From an uncultured Pirellulaceae bacterium (GTDB lineage Bacteria > Planctomycetota > Planctomycetia > Pirellulales > Pirellulaceae), in NCBI GenBank assembly GCA_934278005.1, contig CAKQWG010000082.1, forward strand, positions 1-13,821: a DNA stretch of 13,821 nucleotides. The letters run 5' to 3'. How positions within the stretch are numbered: position 1 is the stretch's first letter; each line of letters opens with the position of its first letter. A program made the position numbers and the translations under genes. Shown piece after piece: positions 13,767 through 13,821 of this stretch. Under the pieces are notes generated by a model. The model searched no databases. It was not told the DNA's origin and was given only the letters and a program-made list of their open reading frames with translations.

Positions 13767-13821
13767 GTGTCGAACAAACCCAAAAACGTAGGTGACCTGC
13801 TGCGTGAGTTTCGCGAGCATC
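13767..13821 (+). CDS. Start of a divergent gene, cut by the window edge
   Basis: GTG 13767 opens a frame to the right edge (18 codons, MSNKPKNVGDLLREFREH if read from GTG). AGGA at 13755-13758 lies 8 bp upstream, good Shine-Dalgarno spacing. The fragment is polar and probably helical with no recognisable motif, so the product cannot be named. It diverges from the toroid/DUF4159 gene across about 110 bp. Confidence 0.55.
   Translation, partial: MSNKPKNVGDLLREFREH

Overview
The window looks like chromosomal DNA of a planctomycete, probably Pirellulales-like. This is inferred from the gene set, not from a marker gene. A Gram-negative-type Kdo/LPS gene block sits beside a tetrahydromethanopterin-type formyltransferase/hydrolase subunit, a DUF4159 protein with alpha/alpha-toroid repeats, and secreted proteins I cannot place in any family. 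No rRNA, tRNA, transposase, phage gene or CRISPR array was seen.

Region 1 (1-8771, all minus strand, read right to left). A promoter-like pair at 8743-8771 precedes kdsD (arabinose-5-phosphate isomerase). It is followed after 17 bp by kdsC (Kdo-8-phosphate phosphatase, GTG start) and 9 bp later by a 1105-residue membrane-anchored LptC/LptA(OstA)-like protein. After a 132-bp gap come an exported protein of unknown function and, 20 bp on, a GlmU-like sugar nucleotidyltransferase/acyltransferase. After another 100 bp with a GC-rich hairpin comes a gene that runs off the left edge. It reads as FhcB/FwdB, the formylmethanofuran dehydrogenase-type subunit B. Apart from fhcB, the block fits building and moving lipopolysaccharide: Kdo precursor supply (KdsD, KdsC), amino-sugar activation (GlmU-like) and a trans-periplasmic bridge (Lpt-like).

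Region 2 (8772-10917, plus strand). A 600-bp non-coding stretch carries four tandem copies of a 20-bp unit. It is followed by a DUF2062 membrane protein, about 320 bp with no convincing gene, and a small secreted Tyr/His-rich protein. That gene is followed directly by a threefold 18-bp tandem repeat and a good intrinsic terminator, then a REP-like hairpin between convergent genes.

Region 3 (10918-13821). A minus-strand pair encodes a 776-residue exported protein (toroid repeats plus two DUF4159-like domains) and a 129-residue HEFAH zincin-like protein. They appear to be transcribed from a TATAAT promoter in a short divergent intergenic region. The plus-strand gene on the other side (GTG start at 13767) runs off the right edge.

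The most interesting points are the partial fhcB lacking the redox-site cysteine, the very large Lpt-like bridge protein encoded with kdsC/kdsD, the compact HEFAH protein paired with a DUF4159/toroid protein, and three separate short tandem-repeat tracts.
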